From the NCBI GenBank assembly GCA_965249175.1, contig OZ252227.1:186001-250000 (forward strand): a stretch of DNA of 64,000 bases, written 5' to 3'. Below, piece after piece: positions 16,233 to 24,028 of this stretch. The notes below the pieces were generated by a model. It did no database searches. It was not told the origin of the DNA and saw only the letters and a program-made list of their open reading frames with translations. Numbering within the stretch: position 1 is the stretch's first letter; each line of letters opens with the position of its first letter. A program made the translations under genes and the position numbers. Source of the stretch: CAZYFH01 sp965249175 (GTDB lineage: Bacteria; Acidobacteriota; Vicinamibacteria; Vicinamibacterales; UBA8438).

Positions 16233-17339
16233 TCAGGGCAACATCACCGATTCGAGCGAGGCCACCCCAGCGTCGTTACGGGCAATCACGATCGCATGCT
16301 GTTCGTCGAGGAGGTCCAACTGTTCGACGCCCGTCATCTGGGCGATCGTCTCGTAGGAGACCCCGGCCTGGCCCCCGTCACCGACATTCTCAGTGATCCC
16401 AGGCTGCGTGCCGAAGGTCTCCGTCGGGATCTTCATCACGCCGCGGCTGGTGTTCGACATGAGGAGGAAGTCCTTCCCGCCCTTGCTGTAGACGATCATG
16501 TCGAGCGGGCGATTCCTGTTGCCGAGCTCGGCGATGGTTGTGCCCATGACCTTGCTGCCCGGCTCCAGATCGTCGATGGGAAACTTCACGAGCGGCGTGC
16601 AGAGGTAGCCGGCGATCAAGTGCTGCTGCCCCGCGACGTCATACGGCACGAAAGTGTAGATCGGCGACTGGGTCTCGAACTGGCCGTGGGCCGCGTGCCA
16701 GATCTCCACGCTCGCGCCGTCATCGATCGTGTCGAAGGGATAGGGAACGGAACGCAGCTTGGACGAAAACTCCTCGTTCGATAGGCCGGCCAGGAACAGG
16801 CGCCCATCGACGAACGCCATGTCGGTGATGGCGGCCATCCGCGGGTTGCGGCGCGCGCCGGGGTTCGCCTCCGGCGCGTTCGGTAGCGTGAGGCGCGTAT
16901 ATCGCACGTCGCCGAGTGACACGACCTCGATCGCGCCACTCCCGTCGACTCTGATCAGGACCGGAGTGGCGTTGGAGCCCCGGCCCCGCGATGCAGAGAT
17001 GAACGCGTTCTTCGACTCGGGGCTGATCGCCAGGTCGTTGATCTGGATCTCCCGCGCGTCGGTGCCGACCAGACCGGCGATCTTCTGGTCGATGCCCGGA
17101 ATGTCCTGCGTGCCCATCGTGGCACCGGTCAGACGGCTCCCCATCTCGAGCGCGTAGATCGCGGCGCCTTGGTTGTCGGCGATGAACAGGACGCCGTCAG
17201 GTCCGAAGGCGAGCGGGCCGCCCGATTCGAGCGCCGGTCCGGTCCCGGCATCGGCGTTGGCTGAGAGCGTGGGCGACGAGGCGACCGCGAGGGCCGCAAT
17301 GGCGACGACGGCGGTCAGCGAGAGTGGTGTGCGCATCAT
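16233..17339 (-). CDS. Secreted beta-propeller protein of unknown function
   Basis: The start at 17337-17339 (MMRTPLSLTAVVAIAALAVA) gives a signal peptide cleaved near 'SANA'. The mature ~340 residues read as NHL/YVTN-like blades: 'GPLAFGPDGVLFIADNQGAA', 'INDLAISPESKNAFISASRG', 'ITDMAFVDGRLFLAGLSNEE', 'FLLMSNTSRGVMKIP'. No heme, PQQ or catalytic signature is visible. It precedes the lipoprotein gene in the same direction and follows the PQQ dehydrogenase, a probable secreted group. Confidence 0.75.
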   Translation of the reverse strand: MMRTPLSLTAVVAIAALAVASSPTLSANADAGTGPALESGGPLAFGPDGVLFIADNQGAAIYALEMGSRLTGATMGTQDIPGIDQKIAGLVGTDAREIQINDLAISPESKNAFISASRGRGSNATPVLIRVDGSGAIEVVSLGDVRYTRLTLPNAPEANPGARRNPRMAAITDMAFVDGRLFLAGLSNEEFSSKLRSVPYPFDTIDDGASVEIWHAAHGQFETQSPIYTFVPYDVAGQQHLIAGYLCTPLVKFPIDDLEPGSKVMGTTIAELGNRNRPLDMIVYSKGGKDFLLMSNTSRGVMKIPTETFGTQPGITENVGDGGQAGVSYETIAQMTGVEQLDLLDEQHAIVIARNDAGVASLESVMLP

Positions 17340-17530
17340 GGTGGTAATCCTCACCTCAACCGAGTTGTGGAACATCCTAACCTAGACGGGGCTCGCCCCG
17401 AACCCCCGCGGACGCTCCGCGGGGACCCCGAGAGCCCCACTCCGCGCCCGCGAGGCGCGCCGTGCGCGCCTTGGCCGTTCCCGACAGACCATAACGAGTA
17501 CGAAATCCTCGTTTCGGGCCGCATAACGGC

Positions 17531-19372
17531 CTACTGTCCGTCCACTGAGAACGCGAGCAAGACGTTCCCCGGCATGAAGCCAAGGGCGCCGTAGCCCGAC
17601 GTGACGAAGAGCATTCCACCGGCCACCGTGGGGCCGGGACCGTTTATCGAACCGCCCCGGGCCGGGACGCCGTTGATCGTGTCGACGTCGCCGAACGTGT
17701 CGACGTCCCAGATGACGCGGCCACTCGTGGTGTCGTACGCTCGCAGGTGACCATCCAAGCTACCCGAGAACACGACACCGGGGATGCTCGTGACCGCCGC
17801 CGGCTGGCCCGTGTTGCAGCCGGAGCGGGAGCCGCATGTGTCTTGAAACGGCGGAGCGTCCCAGAGCGTTTCACCATCCGCCACGCGCACGGCGGTGAGA
17901 CCGCCCGCGTCGCCGGGGCCCTTCTCTAGCGCTTCCGAGCTGGCCGCGTAGGTGAGCTCGCCATCGGTCGCAAATCCCCACTCGATGCCGCCGAGCACGC
18001 CGCCGTCACCGACGCGGGTCTCCCAAACGATCTCGCCGTTCTGCGGGTCGAGTCCGTAGAGGACGCCAGATTTCTGGCCTGCGAGTAACACGTCCCGTCC
18101 GTCCGCGATCGTCGTCAGCGCGGGCGAGCTGCCGAAGTCGTGGTCGGGGCCGGCGTCCTCGGGGCAGTTGACCCGGCCTTCAGGGGTCGGGTCGAGGCAA
18201 CCGATGATCCACGCGTCGCCGGGCAAAGTCTGTCGGGTCCAGAGGACGCGACCGGTGTCCATCGCCATGGCCATGATCGCGTCGCTTTCCGGGGCCGCCG
18301 GCGCGGAATAGCTGTCACCGGTAGCGACGTAGAGACGGTTACGGTCGGGGTCCAGCGTCGGCGCCGACCAGATCGCCGCGCCTGACGGGCCCCACAGCTG
18401 GGTGCCATTGGCGTTGCGCGTCGTCCGCTGCGGGGCTTCTTGAATCGTATGGCTCTTCCAGATCTCGCGCCCGTCAGCGGCGTCGAGCGCGACGACGCTT
18501 CCGATAAACGTGCAGCACTCGTAGTTCGGCAGCGACCCGGAGCCCTCCTCGAGCGACGACACCGGAACATAGAGTCGCTCGTCGTGCAGGGCCGGCGCGC
18601 CGGTGATCATCGCGTCCCCGTGATCGTCCACCTTCACCTTCCACAGCATGCTGCCGGTGTCGACATCGACGGCGTAGACGTTGGCGAACGCGTCACCGAA
18701 GTAGACAACGGCATCGGTCGTGCCAGGGTGCTGGCCCACGGATGGCGCCGACCGGACACCGCCGTCGGCCTCGACCGTCCAGTCGATGCAGCCGGTGTCG
18801 GCGTCCAGCGCGTAGACCATGCCGTTACGGCTCCCGACGAAGACCCGGCCGCCGATGATAGTGGCTTGCGAGCCCGCCGCCGATACGCCAGGGAACCCGA
18901 AGGCCCACTTGAGCCCCAGCCGCGGAACCTCGCCAACGGTCAGTCCGGCAACATCGGCCGGCTGGAAGCGCGTGTTTCGCAGTCCGGCGCCCCAACCGTT
19001 CCACGCGGGGCCGGCGAGCGGATCGCCGGTCCCGGCGCCGTCCGTGCAGTAGGCGCTGTCGGCGATGACGTCCAGCGGTGCGCGATACGACCCGGGCGGC
19101 CGACCCGTGACGTATTCCGCCACAGCGCGGCGCTCGGCCGAGCTCAGCGGCGCGCCCTGTCGCCGCATCGTGAACGTACTGAGCGCGATCTCGATGTCTT
19201 CGGGCGTGCGTTGCCGCAGCATCTCGCGCGTCGGCATGCGCGGCATGGCGCCCTCGTGGCAGCGGGCGCAGTATTGCTTGTAGACCCGTTCCCCTTCGGG
19301 TGCGGGCTGGGCGGCCGTGGCAACGGTGACCGACGCCAACACGAGAAGCACGGTGCCACGACCGATGTACAT
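17531..19372 (-). CDS. PQQ-dependent dehydrogenase with N-terminal cytochrome c (polyvinyl-alcohol dehydrogenase-like)
   Basis: A 613-residue periplasmic enzyme: signal peptide (MYIGRGTVLLVLASVTVATA), a cytochrome c domain with 'YCARCHEG' about residues 34-41, then an eight-bladed PQQ propeller from about residue 120 ('GLKWAFGFPGVSAAGSQATI', 'VGSRNGMVYALDADTGCIDW', 'ATGDSYSAPAAPESDAIMAM', 'DHDFGSSPAL'). An N-terminal cytochrome on a single-chain PQQ protein with these motifs resembles polyvinyl-alcohol dehydrogenase (cytochrome); the true alcohol substrate cannot be told. GAGG precedes the ATG. Electrons would pass from PQQH2 to the fused heme. Confidence 0.85.
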   Translation of the reverse strand: MYIGRGTVLLVLASVTVATAAQPAPEGERVYKQYCARCHEGAMPRMPTREMLRQRTPEDIEIALSTFTMRRQGAPLSSAERRAVAEYVTGRPPGSYRAPLDVIADSAYCTDGAGTGDPLAGPAWNGWGAGLRNTRFQPADVAGLTVGEVPRLGLKWAFGFPGVSAAGSQATIIGGRVFVGSRNGMVYALDADTGCIDWTVEADGGVRSAPSVGQHPGTTDAVVYFGDAFANVYAVDVDTGSMLWKVKVDDHGDAMITGAPALHDERLYVPVSSLEEGSGSLPNYECCTFIGSVVALDAADGREIWKSHTIQEAPQRTTRNANGTQLWGPSGAAIWSAPTLDPDRNRLYVATGDSYSAPAAPESDAIMAMAMDTGRVLWTRQTLPGDAWIIGCLDPTPEGRVNCPEDAGPDHDFGSSPALTTIADGRDVLLAGQKSGVLYGLDPQNGEIVWETRVGDGGVLGGIEWGFATDGELTYAASSEALEKGPGDAGGLTAVRVADGETLWDAPPFQDTCGSRSGCNTGQPAAVTSIPGVVFSGSLDGHLRAYDTTSGRVIWDVDTFGDVDTINGVPARGGSINGPGPTVAGGMLFVTSGYGALGFMPGNVLLAFSVDGQ

Positions 19373-19477
19373 GAATCCTCCCCCCCTTCGATGACGCAGC
19401 GTTAGCTAGCCTACACCGGCGCTACGCGGCCTCCAATGCTATTCTGAGCACGTCGGCTGGGACGGGGAGGAACGACG

Positions 19478-19942
19478 ATGCACAGGCTGCTGGCGGTGGC
19501 ACTCGTCGCCGTGGTGAGCCAGAGCGCGGCGCCGGTCGGGGCCCAAGACGACGACGTCGAGGTCGAGGCGCGGGCAGCCCTCGAAGAGTACTTCCGCGCG
19601 TGGAATGCGGCAGACAACGACGCCATCGCGACCATCAGCAACTTTCCACGCCTCAGCCTGGGTGGGAACGGCCAGGTGGTCGTGCGCGAGAGCCCCGAGG
19701 ACATCACGATCGACTTTGACCTCCTTCGGCAAGCGGAGGGGTGGGATCACAGCACGCTCGATCTCATGGACACCGTGCACGTCTCCGACGACAAGGTGCA
19801 CTTCCGCATCGTTTTCAGCCGCCGCCGTGCCGACGGTAGCGCGTATCGGACGGTGCCCGGCCTGTATGTGATCACGCGGCAGGATGGCCACTGGGGGCTG
19901 CAGCTACAGTCGGTGCTGCCAGCCACCTTCTCAGCGCCCTGA
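19478..19942 (+). CDS. Secreted NTF2-like (SnoaL/DUF4440-type) protein
   Basis: A 154-residue product with a signal peptide (MHRLLAVALVAVVSQSAAPVGA) and a cystatin/NTF2-like fold suggested by 'EARAALEEYFRAWNAADNDA', 'HVSDDKVHFRIVFSRRRADG' and 'TVPGLYVITRQDGHWGLQLQ'. GGAGG lies 7 nt upstream of the ATG. Its stop codon falls in the first copy of a 32-bp tandem repeat that runs into the convergent regulator gene. Substrate and role are unknown. Confidence 0.75.
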   Translation: MHRLLAVALVAVVSQSAAPVGAQDDDVEVEARAALEEYFRAWNAADNDAIATISNFPRLSLGGNGQVVVRESPEDITIDFDLLRQAEGWDHSTLDLMDTVHVSDDKVHFRIVFSRRRADGSAYRTVPGLYVITRQDGHWGLQLQSVLPATFSAP

Positions 19943-20050
19943 AGGTTGCTGCGGCCGGCCGTCATCTCAGCGCCGTGAGGTTGCGGCTGGCCGTCATCTC
20001 ATCGCGGTGAGGTTGCGGCTGGCCGTCATCTCATCGCGGTGAGGTTGCGG
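19939..20050. repeat. 32-bp tandem repeat at convergent gene ends
   Basis: About 3.4 copies: an imperfect 35-bp copy (19939-19973), 19974-20005, 20006-20037 (identical to the previous except the first base) and a partial copy to 20050. Shared core GAGGTTGCGGCTGGCCGTCA. It contains the stop codon of the plus-strand gene and the last codons and stop of the minus-strand regulator. Confidence 0.9.
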
Positions 20051-20465
20051 CCGCCTCGCGGCCGACCATCACCTCCGTCGCCTTGATGATGGCCGTCGCC
20101 TCGTCTCCCCGCTTGAGCTTCAGCTCGTCGATGGCGTCCCGCGTGATGACCGCGGTCAAGCGCTGGTCGCCGATACGCAGCCGCACCTGGGCAAGCAGGC
20201 CCTCACGCCGCACTTCCTCCACGATGCCCGTCAGCCGGTTGCGACCGCTCAGCGTGACGAGCACGCCGCCGCGGGCGGCAGGCGGCTTCCTGGGCGGCGT
20301 CGGTTGGCTACGGGCCAGCAGACGCTCGACCTCTGCATCGGCGATCCGGTAGTGACCGCCGTCGGTCCGCACCGTGCGGACGCTGCCTTTGTAGATCCAC
20401 TGCTTCACCGTCGAATAGCCGACGCCCAGCCTCGCCGCAGCCTGTCGTGGGGTAAGAAGTGGCAT
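20031..20465 (-). CDS. HTH-Mop molybdate-responsive regulator
   Basis: The 144-residue protein joins an excisionase/MerR-type helix-turn-helix (about 1-50: 'LTPRQAAARLGVGYSTVKQW', 'YRIADAEVERLLA') to a Mop/TOBE molybdate-binding domain (about 65-137: 'SGRNRLTGIVEEVRREGLLA', 'LTAVITRDAIDELKLKRGDE', 'AIIKATEVMVG'). It is divergent from modABC and almost certainly senses molybdate to control it. The adjacent ModC lacks its own Mop domain, so this protein holds the only one at the locus. The last residues are encoded by the tandem repeat. Confidence 0.85.
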   Translation of the reverse strand: MPLLTPRQAAARLGVGYSTVKQWIYKGSVRTVRTDGGHYRIADAEVERLLARSQPTPPRKPPAARGGVLVTLSGRNRLTGIVEEVRREGLLAQVRLRIGDQRLTAVITRDAIDELKLKRGDEATAIIKATEVMVGREAAATSPR

Positions 20466-20509
20466 GACGTTGATCCTTGAATACGACTGAAATTGACTTT
20501 ATGTATCGA

Positions 20510-20529
20510 CTATAATAGCACTATATTAG
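20510..20529. promoter_or_regulatory. Probable operator/-10 region of modABC
   Basis: Two 9-bp near-palindromes, CTATAATAG (20510-20518) and CTATATTAG (20521-20529), repeat with an 11-bp period just upstream of the modA ATG (20534). The first overlaps a TATAAT -10 hexamer (20511-20516). Repeats on one face of the helix across a -10 box suggest the binding site of the divergent HTH-Mop protein. Confidence 0.6.
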
Positions 20530-20533
20530 GCAT

Positions 20534-21358
20534 ATGCATGGACGCTTCGGAGGCGGCGTCGTGTTGGCGGCGAGCGCCGCGGCCTTCGTGGTGAGCGCCG
20601 CGTGCCAGCAGCCCGGCCGGGAACCGCCGACCATTCTCGTGTCAGCGGCCACCAGCCTGGCGGAGGCCATCGATGCGGTCGCGGTCGTGTACGAGCGCCA
20701 GAGCGGGACCCATGTGCTGCTCAATATCGGCGGGTCGGACCTGCTGGCCACGCAGTTGATCGAAGGCGCTCCGGTCGATGTGTTCCTGAGTGCCGATGCG
20801 AGACAGATGGATCGCGCGCAGGACGCGGGTCGCATCCGACCCGACCGGCGCGTGGACCTGCTCTCGAATCAGCTCGTGGTCGTCGTGCCGTCGGATCGGA
20901 TCGGGACCGTGACGACGCCCTCCGACCTCGCGTCTCCGACGGTTCGACGGATAGCGCTCGGCGATCCGGAGACGGTGCCGGCTGGGGTCTACGCACGCGA
21001 GTATCTGGAGACGGCTGGCCTCTGGCTTGCTGTGGAATCCAAGGTCGTGCCGACGCGCAGCGTGCGAGCCGCGCTCGCGGCGGTCGAATCCGGAACGGTC
21101 GACGCCGCGGTTGTCTACCGCACCGACGCCGCGACGAGCTCGGCGGCCGTCGTGGCCTTTGCGGTGCCACGTGACGGCGGCCCGACGATCGTCTATCCCG
21201 CGGCGGTGGCCACCGACGCGCCGAACGAGGCGGACGCCATCGAGGTATTGGGGTTCCTTCAGGGCCCCGAAGCGCGCCGTCTCTTCGAGGACGCCGGCTT
21301 CGTCGTGCTTTCGCGGACGCCCATCGCGCGCGTCGAGCGACCCCGGAACGCGCGATGA
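20534..21358 (+). CDS. modA: Molybdate ABC transporter substrate-binding lipoprotein ModA
   Basis: ModA captures molybdate (or tungstate) outside the membrane. The 274-residue precursor has a lipoprotein signal with Cys at 24 ('SAACQQPG'), then the two-lobed fold: 'ILVSAATSLAEAIDAVAVVY', 'LLNIGGSDLLATQLIEGAPV', 'DVFLSADARQMDRAQDAGRI', 'LGDPETVPAGVYAREYLETA', 'SVRAALAAVESGTVDAAVVY'. The conserved SAA(T)S and D-x-x-x-VY oxyanion residues are present. It overlaps modB by ATGA. Confidence 0.95.
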   Translation: MHGRFGGGVVLAASAAAFVVSAACQQPGREPPTILVSAATSLAEAIDAVAVVYERQSGTHVLLNIGGSDLLATQLIEGAPVDVFLSADARQMDRAQDAGRIRPDRRVDLLSNQLVVVVPSDRIGTVTTPSDLASPTVRRIALGDPETVPAGVYAREYLETAGLWLAVESKVVPTRSVRAALAAVESGTVDAAVVYRTDAATSSAAVVAFAVPRDGGPTIVYPAAVATDAPNEADAIEVLGFLQGPEARRLFEDAGFVVLSRTPIARVERPRNAR

Positions 21359-22011
21359 CGGGCGAGCTGATGACCGTGACTGCGCGCACCGTGCTGATGG
21401 CGGGTCTGGCGACGCTCGTCATGCTGCCGCCCGGGGTCGGACTGGCCTGGCTGCTGGCCCGCCGGGAGTTTCCGGGACGCAGTGTGATCGAGGCCCTCGT
21501 CTCGTTGCCACTCGTCGTGCCGCCGGTCGCCACCGGGCTGATCCTCCTCAAGCTGCTCGGCCGCCGCGGACCGGTCGGGCGGCTGCTCGACGGATTGGGC
21601 CTCGAAGTGGTCTTTACCTGGAAGGGAGTAGTGCTTGCGATGGCGGTCATGGGGCTGCCGTTGCTCGTGCGCGCCGCCCGCGCGGGATTCGAGCAGACCG
21701 ATCGCCGATACGAGGAGATCGCCGCGACCCTCGGCGCCCGGCCGTGGCGGGTGTTCTGGACCATCAGCTTGCCGCTGGCGCGACGGGGACTTCTTGCCGG
21801 GGCGGTGCTCGGGTTCTCCCGGGCGCTCGGCGAGTTCGGCGCGACCATCATGGTCGCCGGCGCGCTCCCCGGCACCCGGACGCTCTCTGTCGCGATCTAT
21901 CGACACGCCGAGGTCGGTCAAGAGGCCGCGGCACTGACGCTGCTCGCGGCCGCGGTCACGATCGGGTTTGCGGCGGTATGGGTGTCGAATCGGCTCGCCA
22001 CCGCGAGCTAG
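21355..22011 (+). CDS. modB: Molybdate ABC transporter permease ModB
   Basis: A 218-residue inner-membrane permease with about five transmembrane helices and the 'EAA' loop that docks the ATPase ('EEIAATLGARPWRVFWTISL'). Typical ModB features are 'LARREFPGRSVIEALVSLPL', 'PPVATGLILL' and 'ALGEFGATIMVAGALPGTRT'. The ATG overlaps the modA stop (ATGA), and modC begins 7 bp after its stop, so the three genes form one unit. Confidence 0.95.
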   Translation: MTGELMTVTARTVLMAGLATLVMLPPGVGLAWLLARREFPGRSVIEALVSLPLVVPPVATGLILLKLLGRRGPVGRLLDGLGLEVVFTWKGVVLAMAVMGLPLLVRAARAGFEQTDRRYEEIAATLGARPWRVFWTISLPLARRGLLAGAVLGFSRALGEFGATIMVAGALPGTRTLSVAIYRHAEVGQEAAALTLLAAAVTIGFAAVWVSNRLATAS

Positions 22012-22018
22012 CGTCGCC

Positions 22019-22681
22019 ATGCCCGCCACCTCCATCACGCTGGACTTCACGCTGCGCCAGGCCGGCTTCACGCTCGAGCTGCGCGAGACGGTCGCGGCCC
22101 GGACAGTGGCGCTGTTTGGAGCCTCAGGAGCGGGCAAGACCACGACACTCGATGCGATTGCCGGGCTCCGACGTCCGCTTGACGGGGTGATCCGAGTCGG
22201 AGCGCGTGCGTTGTTTGACGCACGCGGTGGCGTCGATCTGCCCGCCCATGACCGACGCGTCGGCTACGTGCCACAGGACGTCGCGCTGTTCCCCCACCTC
22301 GACGTGGAGCACAACGTGCGGTACGGCGCCCGCTCGACCGGCGCCTCGGCGCAGACTGTCCTTGGATTGCTCGAGATCGACACGCTGCGTGCACGCAGGG
22401 TCGACGCGTTGTCGGGAGGCGAGCGCCAGCGTGTGGCGCTCGCGCGCGCGCTGATGTCGGCGCCGGATGTGCTCCTGCTCGACGAGCCGCTCGCGGCGCT
22501 CGACATGGGGCTACGCGATCGGATCCTGCCCTATCTCGAGCGAGTGCGGGACGAGCTCGATACGCCGATGATCTACGTCTCGCACGTGGCGGCCGAGGTC
22601 CGGCGCATCGCCGAGTGGGTCGTCGTGCTGGAGCACGGCCGCGTGTCGCGTGCCGGGCCGCCGGATCGCGTGCTGGCGTGA
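22019..22681 (+). CDS. modC: Molybdate ABC transporter ATP-binding protein ModC, lacking Mop/TOBE domain
   Basis: ATPase of the molybdate importer. Starting at the ATG at 22019 (MPATSITLDFTLRQAGFTLE), the 220-residue protein has Walker A 'GASGAGKTTT', the Q-loop 'YVPQDVALFPH', signature 'LSGGERQRVALARAL', Walker B 'LLLDEPLAALD' and the switch His in 'VSHVAAEV'. Usual ModC proteins are about 350 residues with a C-terminal Mop/TOBE domain; here the chain ends right after the ATPase domain. The divergent HTH-Mop protein may supply molybdate sensing instead. Confidence 0.94.
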   Translation: MPATSITLDFTLRQAGFTLELRETVAARTVALFGASGAGKTTTLDAIAGLRRPLDGVIRVGARALFDARGGVDLPAHDRRVGYVPQDVALFPHLDVEHNVRYGARSTGASAQTVLGLLEIDTLRARRVDALSGGERQRVALARALMSAPDVLLLDEPLAALDMGLRDRILPYLERVRDELDTPMIYVSHVAAEVRRIAEWVVVLEHGRVSRAGPPDRVLA

Positions 22682-22696
22682 ACGGAGTCCAAGGAG

Positions 22697-23998
22697 CTAG
22701 CCGAGCCCGATCCGAAACACCGTGAACAGCAGCCAGCAGGTGGCGCCGCCAATCACGGTCATCGACAGCCCCCAGGCCATGAGCTTGTTGAACAGCTTGC
22801 GAGTGTCCTCCTGGGGAGGCGCGGCGGCGATGCAGAGCGCACCGAGAGTCGAGAGCGCCGAGACGTCGACGAGGTGGGCGCCAATGTTCATCGACGATGC
22901 GATCGCCAGCGGCTCGACTCCGCCCAGCTGGGCTGCGAGACCTGGCACGGTCGGAAGGAATGCTGGCAGCACCACGCCGGACGTGCTGCTGTAGATCGAG
23001 ATGAAGCCGGTCGAGAAGGCCACGATCGCTGTCACCGTGTTCGACGTCGCGATGCCCGCCAGCATCTGCGTGAAGAGTTCCAGACCACCGGTCTCGCCGA
23101 GCACGTTGATCAGGACCGTCACGCCGCAGACCATCATGATGACCCGCCACGGCATGATCTTCACCGCCTCGAGCTCGTCGCCGGCCTTGAGCAAGGCGAG
23201 CAGGATCGCGCAGGCGAACGCGCCGAGTCCGACGTTGACATCGAAGAAGATGACGCCGGCGATGAGCGTCGTGATCACGACGATGGTGATCCAGTGCTTG
23301 CGCTCGAACGCGTCGGAGCGTTCCGCCGCGTCATCGTCATGGTCGTCGTCATGGCCGCTCGCCGGGACGACGAGCGCCTCGCGGTGATAGCGGCCGAGCA
23401 GGCGCCAGCCACCGAGCGTGAAGTACGCCGCAAACACGATGACCGTGTGCGCCATCATGTTGTTCAGGTAGGTGAGGGTCTCGAAGCCGCCGAGGCCGAT
23501 GTCGGCCATGATGCCGTTGACGATGACGCCAGTGGGGGCGATCGGCGAGAGTGACCCGGCGTTCGCGCCGTTCCCGACCATGATCGCCATCAGAAACGCC
23601 GGGACCCCAACCTGACCGGCCACCGCCATCGCCATTGGCGCCATCAGCGCGGTCGAGGCGATGTTGCCCGGGCCGATCGACGCGAGAAAAAACGACAGCA
23701 GGAAGAACATCATCGGCATCACGCCGACGTTCCCTCGGCAGAGCGCCACCGCCTTGTGCGCGATGCGATCGAGCGTGCCGTTGGCCTGTGCCTGGGAAAA
23801 GAGCAGGGTGACGCCCGCCAGCGTCAGGAACAGTCGCGTGGGGAAGCCGGCGATGACGTCATTGGCGCTCATCCCCGCGACGTAGACGCCAACGATCCAG
23901 GCGAGGGTGATGGCAAGGAAGCCGACGTGCAGCCGTATCGTGCAGCTCACCACGATGGCAACAGCGAGCGCGCCGAGCGAGATGGTGGCGGCGTCCAT
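22697..23998 (-). CDS. Dicarboxylate carrier, ion-transporter superfamily (MatC-like)
   Basis: A 433-residue integral membrane protein with about 11-12 helices. The N-terminus 'FLAITLAWIVGVYVAGMSAN' resembles the MatC dicarboxylate/malonate carrier family, and 'GNGANAGSLSPIAPTGVIVN' and 'SSTSGVVLPAFLPTVPGL' look like the paired signature loops of ion-transporter-superfamily carriers. The central cytoplasmic loop 'SGHDDDHDDDAAERSD' is rich in His and Asp and could bind metal. The substrate is unknown; C4-dicarboxylates or malonate are likely. It converges with modC, with 15 bp between. Confidence 0.8.
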   Translation of the reverse strand: MDAATISLGALAVAIVVSCTIRLHVGFLAITLAWIVGVYVAGMSANDVIAGFPTRLFLTLAGVTLLFSQAQANGTLDRIAHKAVALCRGNVGVMPMMFFLLSFFLASIGPGNIASTALMAPMAMAVAGQVGVPAFLMAIMVGNGANAGSLSPIAPTGVIVNGIMADIGLGGFETLTYLNNMMAHTVIVFAAYFTLGGWRLLGRYHREALVVPASGHDDDHDDDAAERSDAFERKHWITIVVITTLIAGVIFFDVNVGLGAFACAILLALLKAGDELEAVKIMPWRVIMMVCGVTVLINVLGETGGLELFTQMLAGIATSNTVTAIVAFSTGFISIYSSTSGVVLPAFLPTVPGLAAQLGGVEPLAIASSMNIGAHLVDVSALSTLGALCIAAAPPQEDTRKLFNKLMAWGLSMTVIGGATCWLLFTVFRIGLG

Positions 23999-24028
23999 GG
24001 GCGGCGAGTATATCGCAGCGGCTCGCTG

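Noticed and set aside
17376..17530. Terminator or REP element from the GC hairpins near 17388-17445
   Set aside because: Hairpins such as CCCCGCGG/CCGCGGGG exist, but there is no T-tract and no matching copy I could establish elsewhere; too weak to list.
19939..20050. CRISPR-like array
   Set aside because: The copies are directly abutting with no variable spacers, and no cas gene is nearby; it is a simple tandem repeat. The same applies to 30172-30242.
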